From Nitrosomonas sp. (GTDB lineage: Bacteria > Pseudomonadota > Gammaproteobacteria > Burkholderiales > Nitrosomonadaceae), in NCBI GenBank assembly GCA_017984435.1, contig JAGNZK010000007.1, positions 1 through 64,000 of the forward strand: a stretch of 64,000 nucleotides of DNA. Reading direction: 5' to 3'. The position numbers were made by a program, and so were the translations under genes. Every line of letters starts with the position of its first letter. Positions within the stretch are counted from its first letter, which is position 1. The notes beneath the pieces are model-generated. The model saw nothing but the letters and a program-made list of their open reading frames with translations. It was not told where the DNA came from and ran no database searches. Below, one piece after another: positions 43,676 through 54,320 of the stretch.

Positions 43676-45475
43676 CTAATCGCCACGAAGAATTTCCATC
43701 AGATAATCACCATATTTATCCAGCTTGCGCGCACCGACACCTGTTACTTGGCGTAGTTCATCTTCTGTTTGGGGGCATAAGCGCACAAGCTCATGCAAAG
43801 TAGCATCATGAAAAATCACATAGGCCGGAACACCATGCTCCTTAGCCGTTTTTGCACGCCATGCGCGCAATTGTTCCCACAGATAACGCTCGGCTGAATC
43901 CAGCAATGCCAGATCATCGGCTTGCCGTTTATTGGATGATCGCTCCGATGTTGTTTGTAATCGCAAATACACGGTCTGTTGCCCCTTCAGCACGGGGCGG
44001 CTGGCTTCGGTGAGATGCAAGGCGCCATGCCCCTCGCTGTCCGTCGTCAATAAGCCAAGCGCGACGATTTGGCGGAATATCGCACGCCAAGTTCTCTCCT
44101 GCAAATCCTTGCCGATGCCAAATGTACTGATTGTACCGTGATGCCATTCCTTCACACGTTCAGTCAAATGCCCCCGCAAAACATCGATCAAATGCCCTGC
44201 ACCAAAATTCTGCCCGGTACGATAAGCGCAGGACAATGCCTTCTGCACTTCTACGGTGGCGTCCCACACTTGCGGCGGGTTTAAGCAGACATCACAATTC
44301 CCGCAAGCGCCAGTAACTACCGTTTCACCGAAATAACTTAACATGCGTAAGCGGCGGCAAGTGGTTGTTTCGCATAGTGACAGCATTGCTTCCAGTTTCC
44401 TGGTGGCAACCTGCTTAAATTTAAATTGCGCTTCAGACTCTTCGATCATGCGCCGCTGCTGGATGACATCGCCAAGACCATACACCATCCAAGCATTGGC
44501 CGCTTGTCCGTCACGGCCGGCACGGCCAGTTTCCTGATAATAGCCTTCAATACTCTTAGGTAAATCCATGTGCGCGACAAAACGCACATCAGGTTTATCA
44601 ATTCCCATTCCAAAGGCAATGGTGGCAACCATGATGATCCCTTCTTCCCGCAGAAATTTCTCCTGGTTCAAACTGCGTGCCTGCATGCTCATACCGGCAT
44701 GATAAGCCACCGCACGCATACCTTGATTGATAAGCCACGCAGTCGTTTCCTCCACTTTTTTACGCGACAGGCAATAAATAATCCCGGCATCGCCCGGATG
44801 CTCTACCTGTATAAAGGCCAATAGCTGCGACCGGCTATTGGTTTTATCGATAATTTGATAACGGATATTCGGACGATCAAAACTGGATACAAATAGCCTG
44901 GCCATATCAAGCCCTAAACGCTCAATAATTTCTTTACGGGTATCCATATCAGCCGTTGCCGTCAAAGCAATGCGGGGAACCTTGGGAAAACGCTCATGTA
45001 GAACGGATAGTTGGCTGTATTCCGGACGGAAGTCATGCCCCCACTGTGAAACACAATGCGCTTCATCAATGGCAAACAACGCAATCGGAATACGTGTGAT
45101 CAGGTTCAAAAACCGCGCAGTCAGTAAACGTTCCGGCGCAACATACAACAGATCATACGCACCGGCTAGCAGATTTTGTTCCACTGCAGCAGCATCCTGT
45201 GATGATAGCGATGAATTCAGCACTGCTGCGCGTACTCCGATTTCATGCAATGCTGCCGCCTGATTCTGCATTAATGCGATCAACGGGGAAACAACGATGG
45301 CAACCCCATCGCGCAATAACGCAGGAATTTGATAGCACAGCGACTTACCACCGCCTGTCGGCATCAGCACCAGACAATCGCCACCATTGGCGAGGTGCTC
45401 AATGATTTCTGCTTGCTGCCCACGAAAAACGGGGTAACCAAAAACTTCTTTCAGTATATTAAGTGCTTTGGACAT
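43676..45475 (-). CDS. recQ: ATP-dependent DNA helicase RecQ
   Basis: 599 residues, full length. Helicase motifs: Walker [17 protein letters not shown] box [16 protein letters not shown], motif III LTATAD, motif [12 protein letters not shown]. The zinc-binding domain has Cys residues [17 protein letters not shown] then CGNCDVC. A winged helix and C-terminal HRDC domain (about 525-595, with [15 protein letters not shown]) complete it. Unwinds recombination and stalled-fork intermediates. Stands alone. Confidence 0.95.
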   Translation of the reverse strand: MSKALNILKEVFGYPVFRGQQAEIIEHLANGGDCLVLMPTGGGKSLCYQIPALLRDGVAIVVSPLIALMQNQAAALHEIGVRAAVLNSSLSSQDAAAVEQNLLAGAYDLLYVAPERLLTARFLNLITRIPIALFAIDEAHCVSQWGHDFRPEYSQLSVLHERFPKVPRIALTATADMDTRKEIIERLGLDMARLFVSSFDRPNIRYQIIDKTNSRSQLLAFIQVEHPGDAGIIYCLSRKKVEETTAWLINQGMRAVAYHAGMSMQARSLNQEKFLREEGIIMVATIAFGMGIDKPDVRFVAHMDLPKSIEGYYQETGRAGRDGQAANAWMVYGLGDVIQQRRMIEESEAQFKFKQVATRKLEAMLSLCETTTCRRLRMLSYFGETVVTGACGNCDVCLNPPQVWDATVEVQKALSCAYRTGQNFGAGHLIDVLRGHLTERVKEWHHGTISTFGIGKDLQERTWRAIFRQIVALGLLTTDSEGHGALHLTEASRPVLKGQQTVYLRLQTTSERSSNKRQADDLALLDSAERYLWEQLRAWRAKTAKEHGVPAYVIFHDATLHELVRLCPQTEDELRQVTGVGARKLDKYGDYLMEILRGD

Positions 45476-45722
45476 TCAGGCAAAAACGCGTGCTTATATC
45501 TTAATTTTCTTCAATCTCAAAAACCACATTCTGACAGTTCTTGCCGGCGTAGATAAAAAGTGATGATCAACAAAATCCATATTCCCACTTTTACACAAAA
45601 ATAAAACTTGCCTATGATAATACAGTAGAATACCGGCTCTGGTATCCTCATACTAATATTCAGCCAGTGCTTGTTATATCAAGCATTCGCATCGTTTCAA
45701 ATTATTCATTGTGTTGTGCTGG

Positions 45723-45728
45723 TATAAT
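45723..45728 (+). promoter_or_regulatory. probable extended -10 promoter of glnA
   Basis: TGG-TATAAT, an extended -10, 62 bases upstream of the glnA ATG; no clear -35. No sigma-54 (-24/-12) GG..GC pattern was recognised. The remaining bases of 45476-45790 include a short ATACCGG-CTC-TGGTAT-like hairpin near 45633 and nothing else. Confidence 0.4.
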
Positions 45729-45790
45729 TCTATCTAACTGTATCTTTATTTTGTTTTATAAAATTTGTAACGCAAGTCTGGAGAGAAAAA

Positions 45791-47200
45791 ATGGTGGTAG
45801 CTGATGTTCTGAAATTGATTCAAGACAATGAAGTCAAGTTCGTTGATTTACGTTTTACCGACACCAATGGAAAAGAACATCATGTCACCGTACCTGCGCA
45901 TACCTTTGATGCAGACAAATTTGAAGATGGCCATCCCTTTGACGGTTCGTCTATTGGCGGCTGGAAAGGTATCCAGGCTTCCGATATGTTATTGATACCC
46001 GATCCTGACACTGCCAACATGGATCCATTCATGGATGAGCCCACATTACTCCTGACATGCGATGTGGTAGAACCGGCCGATGGAAAAGGTTATAGCCGGG
46101 ATCCACGTTCACTGGCCAAACGTGCGGAAATCTACTTAAAATCAACCGGTATTGGCGATGTTGCTTATTTTGGCCCTGAACCGGAATTTTTCATTTTCGA
46201 TTCAGTTCGTTGGCATACCGATATGTCGGGTTGCTCGGTTAAGATCGAATCGGAAGAAGCGGCTTGGAGCTCGTCGATCAAATATGACAGCGGCAATATC
46301 GGCCATCGCCCTGCCATTAAAGGCGGCTATTTTCCGGTTCCACCCGTGGATTCACTGCAGGACATTCGCTCCGCCATGTGTATTACACTGGAAGAGATGG
46401 GAATCGGTGTCGAAGTACATCATCATGAAGTAGCCACGGCAGGTCAATGTGAAATTGGCACGCGTTTTAATAGCTTGGTCAAGCGTGCGGACTGGAACCA
46501 AATACTCAAATATGTCATACATAACGTCGCACATTCGTATGGCAAAACAGCGACTTTCATGCCTAAACCCATTGTCGGCGACAACGGTTCCGGCATGCAT
46601 GTGCACCAATCCATCTGGAAGGACGGCAAAAATCTATTTTCCGGTAATGGCTACGCAGGGTTATCCGAAATCGCACTTTACTATATCGGAGGTATCCTTA
46701 AACATGCCCATGCGCTTAACGCGATCTGCAATCCCAGTACCAATTCCTACAAACGACTGGTGGCTGGATTCGAGGCGCCGGTCAATCTGGCTTATTCAGC
46801 CAGCAATCGTTCGGCAGCGATTCGTATTCCACATACCAGCAGTCCCAAAGGACGGCGTATCGAAGTTCGCTTCCCTGATCCAACAGCCAATCCATACCTG
46901 GCATTTACCGCACTGATGATGGCAGGTCTGGATGGTATTCAGAACAAAATACATCCGGGTGATCCGATGGATAAAAACCTTTATGACTTACCGCCGGAAG
47001 AAGCGGCCAAAGTACCGAATGCATGCGCTTCGTTAGATGAGGCTTTGGAATGTCTGGATAAAGATCGTGATTTCTTAATTCGTGGCGGCGTATTTTCCAA
47101 TGACATGATTGATGCGTTTATTCGCCTGAAGATGGATGAAGTCACATTACTGCGCATGACGACGCATCCGATCGAATTCGATCTGTACTATAGCCTATAG
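45791..47200 (+). CDS. glnA: glutamine synthetase, type I
   Basis: 469 residues, the same length as the enterobacterial enzyme. Makes glutamine from glutamate, ammonium and ATP in the cytoplasm. Visible signatures: [12 protein letters not shown], the active-site block [47 protein letters not shown] and [17 protein letters not shown]. The adenylylation loop tyrosine is in [10 protein letters not shown] (about residue 398), so GlnE-type regulation is expected. GGAGAG precedes the ATG. Two DUF4124 genes follow, but ntrB/ntrC do not. Confidence 0.97.
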   Translation: MVVADVLKLIQDNEVKFVDLRFTDTNGKEHHVTVPAHTFDADKFEDGHPFDGSSIGGWKGIQASDMLLIPDPDTANMDPFMDEPTLLLTCDVVEPADGKGYSRDPRSLAKRAEIYLKSTGIGDVAYFGPEPEFFIFDSVRWHTDMSGCSVKIESEEAAWSSSIKYDSGNIGHRPAIKGGYFPVPPVDSLQDIRSAMCITLEEMGIGVEVHHHEVATAGQCEIGTRFNSLVKRADWNQILKYVIHNVAHSYGKTATFMPKPIVGDNGSGMHVHQSIWKDGKNLFSGNGYAGLSEIALYYIGGILKHAHALNAICNPSTNSYKRLVAGFEAPVNLAYSASNRSAAIRIPHTSSPKGRRIEVRFPDPTANPYLAFTALMMAGLDGIQNKIHPGDPMDKNLYDLPPEEAAKVPNACASLDEALECLDKDRDFLIRGGVFSNDMIDAFIRLKMDEVTLLRMTTHPIEFDLYYSL

Positions 47201-47370
47201 CCGATAAAATCCGGTCATCCGCTAACAGGCATCGTTGAAAAACGATTGAGAATATTCCAATTACTACAACAAAAAGGATTTATTGGTTCTTTTTTTACCT
47301 TACATCAACAAAATAATTGATAGACTGATCAAATAGTTGTGGTTATCATCAGATTTTTCCCATCAAAAAT

Positions 47371-47802
47371 ATGAAAATCAGAACATTATTTATCGTATTG
47401 ATACTATCGAGTTCTTTATCGCATGCTATTGCGGGGACGGATATATACAAACATGTTGATAAAGATGGCAATATCACCTTTACCAATCGTCGTATCAATA
47501 ATGCGCAAAAAGTTTCTATCGCTTCTTTTTCCAGAAATACCGTGCAATCAGGGTCATCGTCGCAATCCCTTCGTGTAAAAGATACGACACAAAAAGAGCG
47601 CGATACCATGCGCCGACAGATCCTGGAAAAAGAGCTGATGACGGAAGAGAAACTTTTCTCCGATACACAGAGCTCTCTCCTGCAAGTCGGTAACCATACA
47701 GAATCAAGCCTTAATCAAGAAAAAATCGTGCAACTCAAAAACAAACTGTTTTCACATCAAAGAAACATAGCAGCTTTGAAGAAAGAACTTGCCAAGTTAT
47801 AG
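47371..47802 (+). CDS. DUF4124 domain protein
   Basis: 143 residues. Signal peptide to about residue 22 (ILSSSLSHAIAG), then the DUF4124 strand set DIYKHVDKDGNITFTNRRINNAQKV, and a C-terminal helix with coiled-coil character (QILEKELMTEEKLF, KLFSHQRNIAALKKELAKL). Periplasmic; role unknown. In betaproteobacteria DUF4124 genes commonly follow glnA. A paralogue follows 37 bases downstream, so the two were probably duplicated. Confidence 0.8.
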   Translation: MKIRTLFIVLILSSSLSHAIAGTDIYKHVDKDGNITFTNRRINNAQKVSIASFSRNTVQSGSSSQSLRVKDTTQKERDTMRRQILEKELMTEEKLFSDTQSSLLQVGNHTESSLNQEKIVQLKNKLFSHQRNIAALKKELAKL

Positions 47803-47839
47803 ATCTATTGACAATCACAAACGATTAAGACGTTGACTC

Positions 47840-48289
47840 ATGAAGAGAAATTACTTTTTTCTTATCGCTTTGGCTTTTATTTCATGCCTGACTCAGGCCG
47901 GTGTGTATAAACACATTGACGAACAGGGTAAGGTAACCTATTCAAATGTACCTTCCAATAATGCTAAGAAAATTGATTTGCCGCCTATTGTTGTCGTTCC
48001 TCCTGTTAATTCCGGGGAGATTGAAGACAGGATAGCAAAACGCAGGGAATCCATCAGGCTCGAAGAACAGCGCGAGCAACTACAAAGTAAAATAGCGGAA
48101 GAAGAAAAACGTCTCAACGAAGTAAAAGACGAGTATAAAGATGGTGTTCCGGACCGTTTGGGCAGCGAACGTAACTACCAGAGATACCTGAATCGCGTGG
48201 ATCGGTTGAAGGAAGAAATCAATGGGCGCGAAAATAATCTCAATCTGCTAAGAAACGAACTGCAAAAACTCCCTGCTAAAAGTAGGTAA
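47840..48289 (+). CDS. second DUF4124 domain protein
   Basis: 149 residues. Signal peptide ends near residue 20 (FISCLTQAG). DUF4124 motif GVYKHIDEQGKVTYSNVPSNNAKKI is followed by a Pro/Val linker and a long charged helix (RIAKRRESIRLEEQREQL, EIDGRENN-like repeats) ending NELQKLPAKSR. The layout is the same as the preceding gene's product, with about 40 per cent identity by eye in the first domain. A Cys at residue 16 is inside the signal segment and could be a lipobox, but the context LTQAG favours ordinary cleavage. Confidence 0.8.
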   Translation: MKRNYFFLIALAFISCLTQAGVYKHIDEQGKVTYSNVPSNNAKKIDLPPIVVVPPVNSGEIEDRIAKRRESIRLEEQREQLQSKIAEEEKRLNEVKDEYKDGVPDRLGSERNYQRYLNRVDRLKEEINGRENNLNLLRNELQKLPAKSR

Positions 48290-48306
48290 CTCTAGCGCCA
48301 TACTCG

Positions 48307-49074
48307 TCACATAGACAGTTCCACGATGACTGGCGCATGATCGGACGGACGCTCCTGTTTACGCATCGTTTTATCTACCTTGCATGTCAAACAAGTGTTG
48401 GAAAGTTCATGGCTTAACAAAATGTGATCAATGCGTAATCCCCGATTCAGGCGAAAAGCCATCATACGATAATCCCACCAGGTATAAGTTTTCTCAGGTT
48501 GTTCAAATAAACGAAAGCTATCCACAAACCCTAAGTCAAATAATCCATTGAGCGCATCGCGTTCTGGCTGGCTACACAACACCTTACCTTCCCAAAGTTG
48601 TGGATCATAAACATCACGGTCTTCCGGCGCAATGTTAAAATCGCCCAGTACTGCCAATTTCTTATGATTCTTTAATTCCTGCTGTAGCCATCTGCTTAAG
48701 GCAGGCAACCACGTTAATTTGTAGTCGTACTTCTCAGATCCGACCGTATCCCCATTCGGCACATAAATGGAAATAACGCGCAAATCCTCATAGGTTGCAG
48801 CGATCACCCTTTTTTGCGCATCGACAAAATCCGGTATCGCGGTTACGACCTCACTACCCTTCGGTTTACTTAATATCGCGACACCATTATAGGTTTTTTG
48901 TCCGGTAAAAACAGATTGATAACCGATGGCTGCAATTTCATCCTGCGGAAAATTCTCGTCGGATAATTTCGTTTCCTGTAAACACAACATATCCGGCTGA
49001 TTCGCTTCCAACCAATCAATCACTTGTGGCAATCGCACTTTTAGTGAATTCACATTCCAAGTTGCTAATTTCAT
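48307..49074 (-). CDS. xthA: exodeoxyribonuclease III
   Basis: 255 residues, full-length ExoIII/APE1 family. Motifs: ATWNVNSLKVRL, CLQETKLSDENFP (metal-binding Glu), YVPNGD, LGDFNIAPEDRDVYDP (catalytic Asp and Asn), GLRIDHILLS and the terminal SDHAPVIVE with the catalytic His. Repairs abasic sites and degrades 3' ends. Convergent with the second DUF4124 gene with a 17-base gap. Confidence 0.94.
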   Translation of the reverse strand: MKLATWNVNSLKVRLPQVIDWLEANQPDMLCLQETKLSDENFPQDEIAAIGYQSVFTGQKTYNGVAILSKPKGSEVVTAIPDFVDAQKRVIAATYEDLRVISIYVPNGDTVGSEKYDYKLTWLPALSRWLQQELKNHKKLAVLGDFNIAPEDRDVYDPQLWEGKVLCSQPERDALNGLFDLGFVDSFRLFEQPEKTYTWWDYRMMAFRLNRGLRIDHILLSHELSNTCLTCKVDKTMRKQERPSDHAPVIVELSM

Positions 49075-49185
49075 AACGATAATTACTTATGATTTGAATT
49101 TGATTTTGTCATGATTCCGCTCCATGACTTTTAATTTAAGAAGATAAACCACGTTGTTTACATTCACACTGCGATAACAATTCAT

Positions 49186-49884
49186 TTATTCAATGATACG
49201 TCGCAACCAATGGCTAATATCCGCAACTTCCTGCTGACATACGGTATGAGCCATAGGATATTCGTGCCATTCCGGAGTGTAATGAGCAGTCAGTAATTTT
49301 TCTCTCGAAGCGATAGCTTGTGATAGCGGTATCACAGAATCCTGAGTGCCGTGTGCCATAAATATGGGTATCGCAGCGTTAGCAGTACAAGTTTCCGAGG
49401 GAAGTGTTTCCGCTAGCGGCAAATAGCATGACAGCGCCATAATTCCGGCTAACGGATTGATCTGACGCAACCCAGCGTGCAGTGCCATCGCACCACCTTG
49501 CGAAAATCCCGCTAACACAATATGTTTTGAAGCGACGCCGCGCTGCATCTCTCGGACAATCAACGCATCCAGCGTTTTTCGTGAGTCACGAATACCGGAT
49601 TCATCCTGGTGATGATTAAGATCAGGATGAAAAATATCATACCACGCACGCATGGTATAGCCATTATTGATACTGACCGGACGTTCTGGCGCATGCGGAA
49701 AGATGAAACGAATAGGCTTCTCAGGAAACAACTCCAGTTCATTGATGAGCGGTACAAAATCATTCCCATCCGCACCCAATCCATGCAACCAGATAATGGT
49801 ATGCGTAGGAGATGTACCCGTTTCAATTTCAATGGCAGGTAATGCATCAATCAATTCAGTAATCCTATAATAGACAAAGCACAA
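49186..49884 (-). CDS. alpha/beta-hydrolase carboxylesterase (phospholipase/carboxylesterase family)
   Basis: 232 residues. Oxyanion region TIIWLHGLGADGNDF, nucleophile AGFSQGGAMALH, acid in FMAHGTQDSVIPLS and His in YPMAHTVCQQEV. These are the marks of the small dimeric carboxylesterase/acyl-protein thioesterase family. Cytosolic. The start may lie a few codons further in, because the first ~12 residues are not typical and no ribosome site is obvious. Confidence 0.85.
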   Translation of the reverse strand: MCFVYYRITELIDALPAIEIETGTSPTHTIIWLHGLGADGNDFVPLINELELFPEKPIRFIFPHAPERPVSINNGYTMRAWYDIFHPDLNHHQDESGIRDSRKTLDALIVREMQRGVASKHIVLAGFSQGGAMALHAGLRQINPLAGIMALSCYLPLAETLPSETCTANAAIPIFMAHGTQDSVIPLSQAIASREKLLTAHYTPEWHEYPMAHTVCQQEVADISHWLRRIIE

Positions 49885-49941
49885 TACACTGACATAAAGT
49901 CTTATACAAAGGCGCCAGATTAGCAGATTGAGCCAATTTAA

Positions 49942-52900
49942 TTAAACCGTTTTTTCTGTAGCGCTATCAATCAACTTCTGGCTGGATACCTCCTTCAGAA
50001 TCACACAACTGATAGGTACCAGCAACAAAGTAATCAAAGTCGCAAACAAAACGCCAAAAGCAAGCGAGACCACCATAGGCATAATCTTCTCGGCGTGAGA
50101 ACTTTGTTCGCATATCAGCGGCAATAAGCCAATAAAGGTAGTGGCTGTGGTCAAAAATATAGCCCGGAAACGCGCTTTACCTGCCAACAGTACCGCTTCA
50201 GCGATCGCAGTCTCTTTCTGCACAGCTTCATTGATTTTAGCAACCAATATCAGACTATCGTTGATCACAATACCGCCCACGGCAAACAAGGCAACGTAGG
50301 AATCCAGCGTAAGCGAAATTCCCAATAATAAGTGACCTAATACCGCACCGATAAGACCAAATGGAATAGCCAGCATAATCAGCAAAGGCTGTGTATAAGA
50401 ACGTAACGGAATAGCCAGAAGCGCGTAAATTCCCAGTATCGCCAAGGCGCCGTAGCTCCATAAAGAAGACATGGCTTCCTCCTGCTTCTGCCTGGATTGA
50501 CCCGGCTCAATCCTCAGCCCCGGATATTGCGCTTCCAATTCCGGAATTACATTGGCACGCAAATCAGCCAGGATATGTTCAATGTTAGCTTTCTCTTTAA
50601 AAACTTCCGCACTGATTAATTGAATTCGCTCCCGATTCTGTCGGGTAATACTGGCAAAACCTGGCGCATATCCAGCCTCGGCCACTGCGGCAAACGGTGC
50701 AGTGCTTCCATTGTCCAGTTTAATCGGCATGCGATATAAATCATCCAGGGAACGGCGGTGCTCGGAAGGAAAACGCAGCATCACCCGAATTTCATCGCGA
50801 TTCTGATAAAAGCGCTGCACCTCCAATCCAAAAAAACCATGGCGCACTTGCTCACCCAGACTTTGCATCGTTAATCCATGGAGTGCTGCTTCAGGCTTAA
50901 GTTTAAGACGCAACTCGGGCTTGCCCGTCTGCATGGAGCCAGTTACGCTGTGTACCCCGGCATAGGAAGAAAGCCTGGCTTTGAGGATCTCCCCAGCAGC
51001 ACTTTGCAACGCAGCATCGACCGCAATTAACTTCAACTCGATCGCTTTTGCGGAATGCGTTGAGGAAATACCCATATTCCGAGGCCAGAAGGTCTGGAAA
51101 GACAACGTAGCATTTGCAGGCACTTCTCCAAAACCATCCTGCCAGCGTTTCTTGATTTCATCCATGCGCCCACGGATACGTTCATCAATGGCTATCTCAA
51201 TATCTACCATACTTCCGTTTTCATCAGTAATAGAAATTAAATGCTGAAAGCTATCCCTTAATCCTCCATTTGCAGCATTCAGACCTAACTCTGTGTTCAA
51301 TTCCGCACGGATCTTATTGGCAATGTGCTCCAAACGCATTGTTTGGTGCTCAATTTCTGCAAATGGTGTGCCCGGTGGGTATTCCAGCTTCGCTAACAAA
51401 TAATAGTCATTGACCTGTGCCTCCATAACACTTGGAATTCGCCCGGACATAACAAGTGAGCATGTGATTATCAATATCACAATAAAACCTGCCAGGGTGA
51501 TATAGCGCAAATGCAATAGTTTCTGCAGCACCGGCAAATACACCTGATTAATAAACCATTGCAGTCCGGCATCGATGCGTTCTTGCACATAATCAATCGC
51601 CGCGTACCACGCATTATCATGACTTGCCGTTGGAGAGGAACTGACTGCCAGATGAGCAGGCAGAATCAACAATGCTTCCAGCATGGAAAATACTAAAGTC
51701 AAAATAATCACCAAGGAGATGTTATGCATCAAGTATCCGCTAAGTCCCGGCAAAAAAAGTCCAGGCGCAAAAGCAATCATCGTGGATAACACCATCATAA
51801 CCACCAATGGCGTCACTTCAAGGGTGCCGCTGATCGCTCCCGGCAAACCGGGCCGACCACGTTGTTGATGGGTATAAATATTCTCACCCACGATAATGGC
51901 ATCATCTGCCAAAACGCCCAGTACTAAAATAAGTGCAGTAATTGAATAGGTATTCAATGAAATGCCTACCATCGGCATCAGCCAAAGCGCGCCAAATAAT
52001 GAAATTAAAATCCCGCTGCTTACCCATAACGCCAGATGAAATCGCAACGTAAACATCAAGATCAGAAAAACCAGAATAAAACCAAATATCGCATCCTCCA
52101 TTAACATGGACATATATTGTTCGTAATATTTCGACCAATCGTCCCAGGTGGTAATATCAACCCCATGGGGCAATTCGGAACGAAACTCTGCGATGACTTC
52201 ATTGACCGCTTCCACCGTGGTTTTGATCCGATCTTTGGGCATCACAATAATTTGCAGTGTCGGTTCGCCATCCACCCTCACCAATAAATCTTGTTCACTG
52301 ACCGTCTCACGAATCTGCGCAATATCGCCGAGCAATAAACGCGTACCATGCTGATCAGGCCACAAATTAATCGCTGCAAAATCAGCAACCGTCATTGCCT
52401 GATTATTACTTCTTAATAGCAGCGTGCCGTCAGACTTTTTCAATTCTCCCGCCGGTATGTTCTTAGAAGCAGCGCTAATAACCTCTGCTATCTCATCAAA
52501 ACCCAACCCATAGCGGCGCAAGTCCGATGCTGTGATTTCAATTGATATCTCATAGGAAAATTGCGGCCAGGAAGTAAGCATGCCCATATCCGGGTGCTTG
52601 CTCAGCATGGCGCGTAACTGGTCACGCTGACGCTGCAAAGTCACCAAATCGACATCGCCTCTCACCGCCACAATAACTGCGGGAGTACCCGTTTTAAGTT
52701 CCTGTATCTTTAATTTCTCAGTGCCTTTGGGAAATACCGTGACAGTATCTATTTTGGCCTGCACAGCAGCCTGAAAACGTGCCGACCCTATGGCGGGATC
52801 AAACTCAACGATCATCTCGCACTGCGCCCAATTAGCCGTTGAGTTGATATGCCGGATCCCTTCCAGATCATGAATCGCTTCTTCAATCGGAATGCACAAC

Positions 52901-53085
52901 GCTTGCTCTACCTCCGCAGGGCCTGCACCGGGATAGTTAATTTCAATTTGCAGTTGGTTTTGTGGTGCTGGCGGAACGGTGTGACGCTTGGAGATCGTTA
53001 AACCCAGCAATCCGCCCGCAATAATCAGCAACATGAGGAAATTAGCGGCAACTGGGTTGCGAGCAAACCAGATGATCAATTTCAT
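49942..53085 (-). CDS. RND-family efflux permease
   Basis: 1047 residues, twelve membrane helices with two large periplasmic loops. N-terminal helix WFARNPVAANFLMLLIIAGG. The proton-relay Asp pair is in VLGVLADDAIIVGENI (TM4). The second-half counterpart VGGIVINDSLILVAKI (TM10) is present. The porter-domain start QNQLQIEINYPGAGPAEVEQ is typical of HAE-like RND proteins. Inner-membrane component of a tripartite pump; metal-specific residues of the CusA group were not noticed, so organic substrates are more likely. Four-base overlap with the upstream adaptor gene. Confidence 0.92.
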   Translation of the reverse strand: MKLIIWFARNPVAANFLMLLIIAGGLLGLTISKRHTVPPAPQNQLQIEINYPGAGPAEVEQALCIPIEEAIHDLEGIRHINSTANWAQCEMIVEFDPAIGSARFQAAVQAKIDTVTVFPKGTEKLKIQELKTGTPAVIVAVRGDVDLVTLQRQRDQLRAMLSKHPDMGMLTSWPQFSYEISIEITASDLRRYGLGFDEIAEVISAASKNIPAGELKKSDGTLLLRSNNQAMTVADFAAINLWPDQHGTRLLLGDIAQIRETVSEQDLLVRVDGEPTLQIIVMPKDRIKTTVEAVNEVIAEFRSELPHGVDITTWDDWSKYYEQYMSMLMEDAIFGFILVFLILMFTLRFHLALWVSSGILISLFGALWLMPMVGISLNTYSITALILVLGVLADDAIIVGENIYTHQQRGRPGLPGAISGTLEVTPLVVMMVLSTMIAFAPGLFLPGLSGYLMHNISLVIILTLVFSMLEALLILPAHLAVSSSPTASHDNAWYAAIDYVQERIDAGLQWFINQVYLPVLQKLLHLRYITLAGFIVILIITCSLVMSGRIPSVMEAQVNDYYLLAKLEYPPGTPFAEIEHQTMRLEHIANKIRAELNTELGLNAANGGLRDSFQHLISITDENGSMVDIEIAIDERIRGRMDEIKKRWQDGFGEVPANATLSFQTFWPRNMGISSTHSAKAIELKLIAVDAALQSAAGEILKARLSSYAGVHSVTGSMQTGKPELRLKLKPEAALHGLTMQSLGEQVRHGFFGLEVQRFYQNRDEIRVMLRFPSEHRRSLDDLYRMPIKLDNGSTAPFAAVAEAGYAPGFASITRQNRERIQLISAEVFKEKANIEHILADLRANVIPELEAQYPGLRIEPGQSRQKQEEAMSSLWSYGALAILGIYALLAIPLRSYTQPLLIMLAIPFGLIGAVLGHLLLGISLTLDSYVALFAVGGIVINDSLILVAKINEAVQKETAIAEAVLLAGKARFRAIFLTTATTFIGLLPLICEQSSHAEKIMPMVVSLAFGVLFATLITLLLVPISCVILKEVSSQKLIDSATEKTV

Positions 53086-54272
53086 GGAACAAGCCCGATG
53101 GGTGTCACCGCTATGCCCTCGACCGGATGAAGCAGGCCGGCGGCCAGTACACGCTCGCTCGCTTGCAAACCGGCCTTGATGATGATTTGTTCGCGTTCCC
53201 TTCTTAACACATCCACGCGACGAAAACGCACTCGGTTTTCCTCGTCAATCACCACTACGCGATTATCCGGAAATAGCGCATTCGCCGGCACAACAATCAA
53301 ATCATCAAACCAGCGTCCTTCGATGCTGGCTTCGACAAACAAACCCACCGGCAGAATGGCCGTCGATGGCGGCTTTCCCGATGATGCGGTCTTTTTTGCA
53401 CTCAGGCCGAACGGATCCGGAATGTGTGCAATCACCATGACCATGCCGGTGTCTTGATCGATCACGCCTTCGCTGCGCACAATATGGCCCTGCCAGGTTT
53501 GCAGTTGTCCCTGGTAATTTGCGGTGAGTTTCACCGCTGTTGTTTGTGTGGATTGCGTACGGTCCGGTAAGTCCGGGAAATCGATCAGCGCCAGTTCTTG
53601 CGTGCTTAAGGGTAGGCGCACCTCAGCCACATCACTGCTGTAAATCCTTCCCAGTACGTCTCCACTGCTGAGATATTGCCCAAGTCCCACCGCTTTGTTA
53701 CGCACCCGACCATTAAAAGGTGCGCGGATGTCGGCACGTTGGCGCAATAATTTGGCATTCTTCAATTCTTCCTGTTCCGCGGCCAGTCTCGCTTTCTTTT
53801 CTCTGAGTTGCGGAATCCTCAGGCTGAGCGGGTTGGCTTCGCCTTGTCCCAAATGCTGCCATTCGTCACGCGCTTGTTCGGCTTCCGCTTCTTCCCGTAT
53901 CAGTTGGTATTGCGCTTCCATCACGCCGGCTTGTGCCTGCGCCACCCGCAGATCATATTCCGCCGGATCGATCGCAACCAGCAGGTCGCCTTGTTTGAAG
54001 AATCCGCCGCTGACAAAAGCAGGGGAGACTTTGATGATATTGCCCGAAACACCGGTAATCAGGTCGATCTCGGTTTGCGCCATGACCCGTCCTTGTGAGC
54101 GCACGTCCATGCGCAACCGTTCCGGTTTCACCGTGACGATTTGGACGGCGGGCGGTTTGACGATGTCTTCTTGCTGCTCGCTTTGCGGTGGCGAGTTAAT
54201 AATGGCAAACGCGGCTAAGCCGCCTGCCATCGCAATCGTGAATGCGATGAGTAGTTGCCGGCGTATGTTCAT
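53082..54272 (-). CDS. RND efflux periplasmic adaptor (membrane fusion protein)
   Basis: 396 residues. N-terminal membrane anchor LLIAFTIAMAGGLAAFAII, lipoyl-type halves (RSQGRVMAQTEIDL and ADIRAPFNGRVRNKAVGLGQYLSSGDVL), and a helical hairpin between them (about 125-180, rich in Glu/Ala/Gln/Arg). The beta-barrel and membrane-proximal domains complete the chain. Connects the inner-membrane permease to the outer-membrane channel. Starts 48 bases after the channel gene's stop. Confidence 0.9.
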   Translation of the reverse strand: MNIRRQLLIAFTIAMAGGLAAFAIINSPPQSEQQEDIVKPPAVQIVTVKPERLRMDVRSQGRVMAQTEIDLITGVSGNIIKVSPAFVSGGFFKQGDLLVAIDPAEYDLRVAQAQAGVMEAQYQLIREEAEAEQARDEWQHLGQGEANPLSLRIPQLREKKARLAAEQEELKNAKLLRQRADIRAPFNGRVRNKAVGLGQYLSSGDVLGRIYSSDVAEVRLPLSTQELALIDFPDLPDRTQSTQTTAVKLTANYQGQLQTWQGHIVRSEGVIDQDTGMVMVIAHIPDPFGLSAKKTASSGKPPSTAILPVGLFVEASIEGRWFDDLIVVPANALFPDNRVVVIDEENRVRFRRVDVLRREREQIIIKAGLQASERVLAAGLLHPVEGIAVTPIGLVP

Positions 54273-54320
54273 AAGTGGGTAATGGTCGAATTCCGGTGTA
54301 TGGCCACTACGTCAACCTCG

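Noticed and set aside
47231-47246. ATCGTT-GAAA-AACGAT hairpin after glnA as terminator
   Set aside because: Only a 6-bp stem with no T run; also resembles a degenerate MITE end, so no assignment was made.
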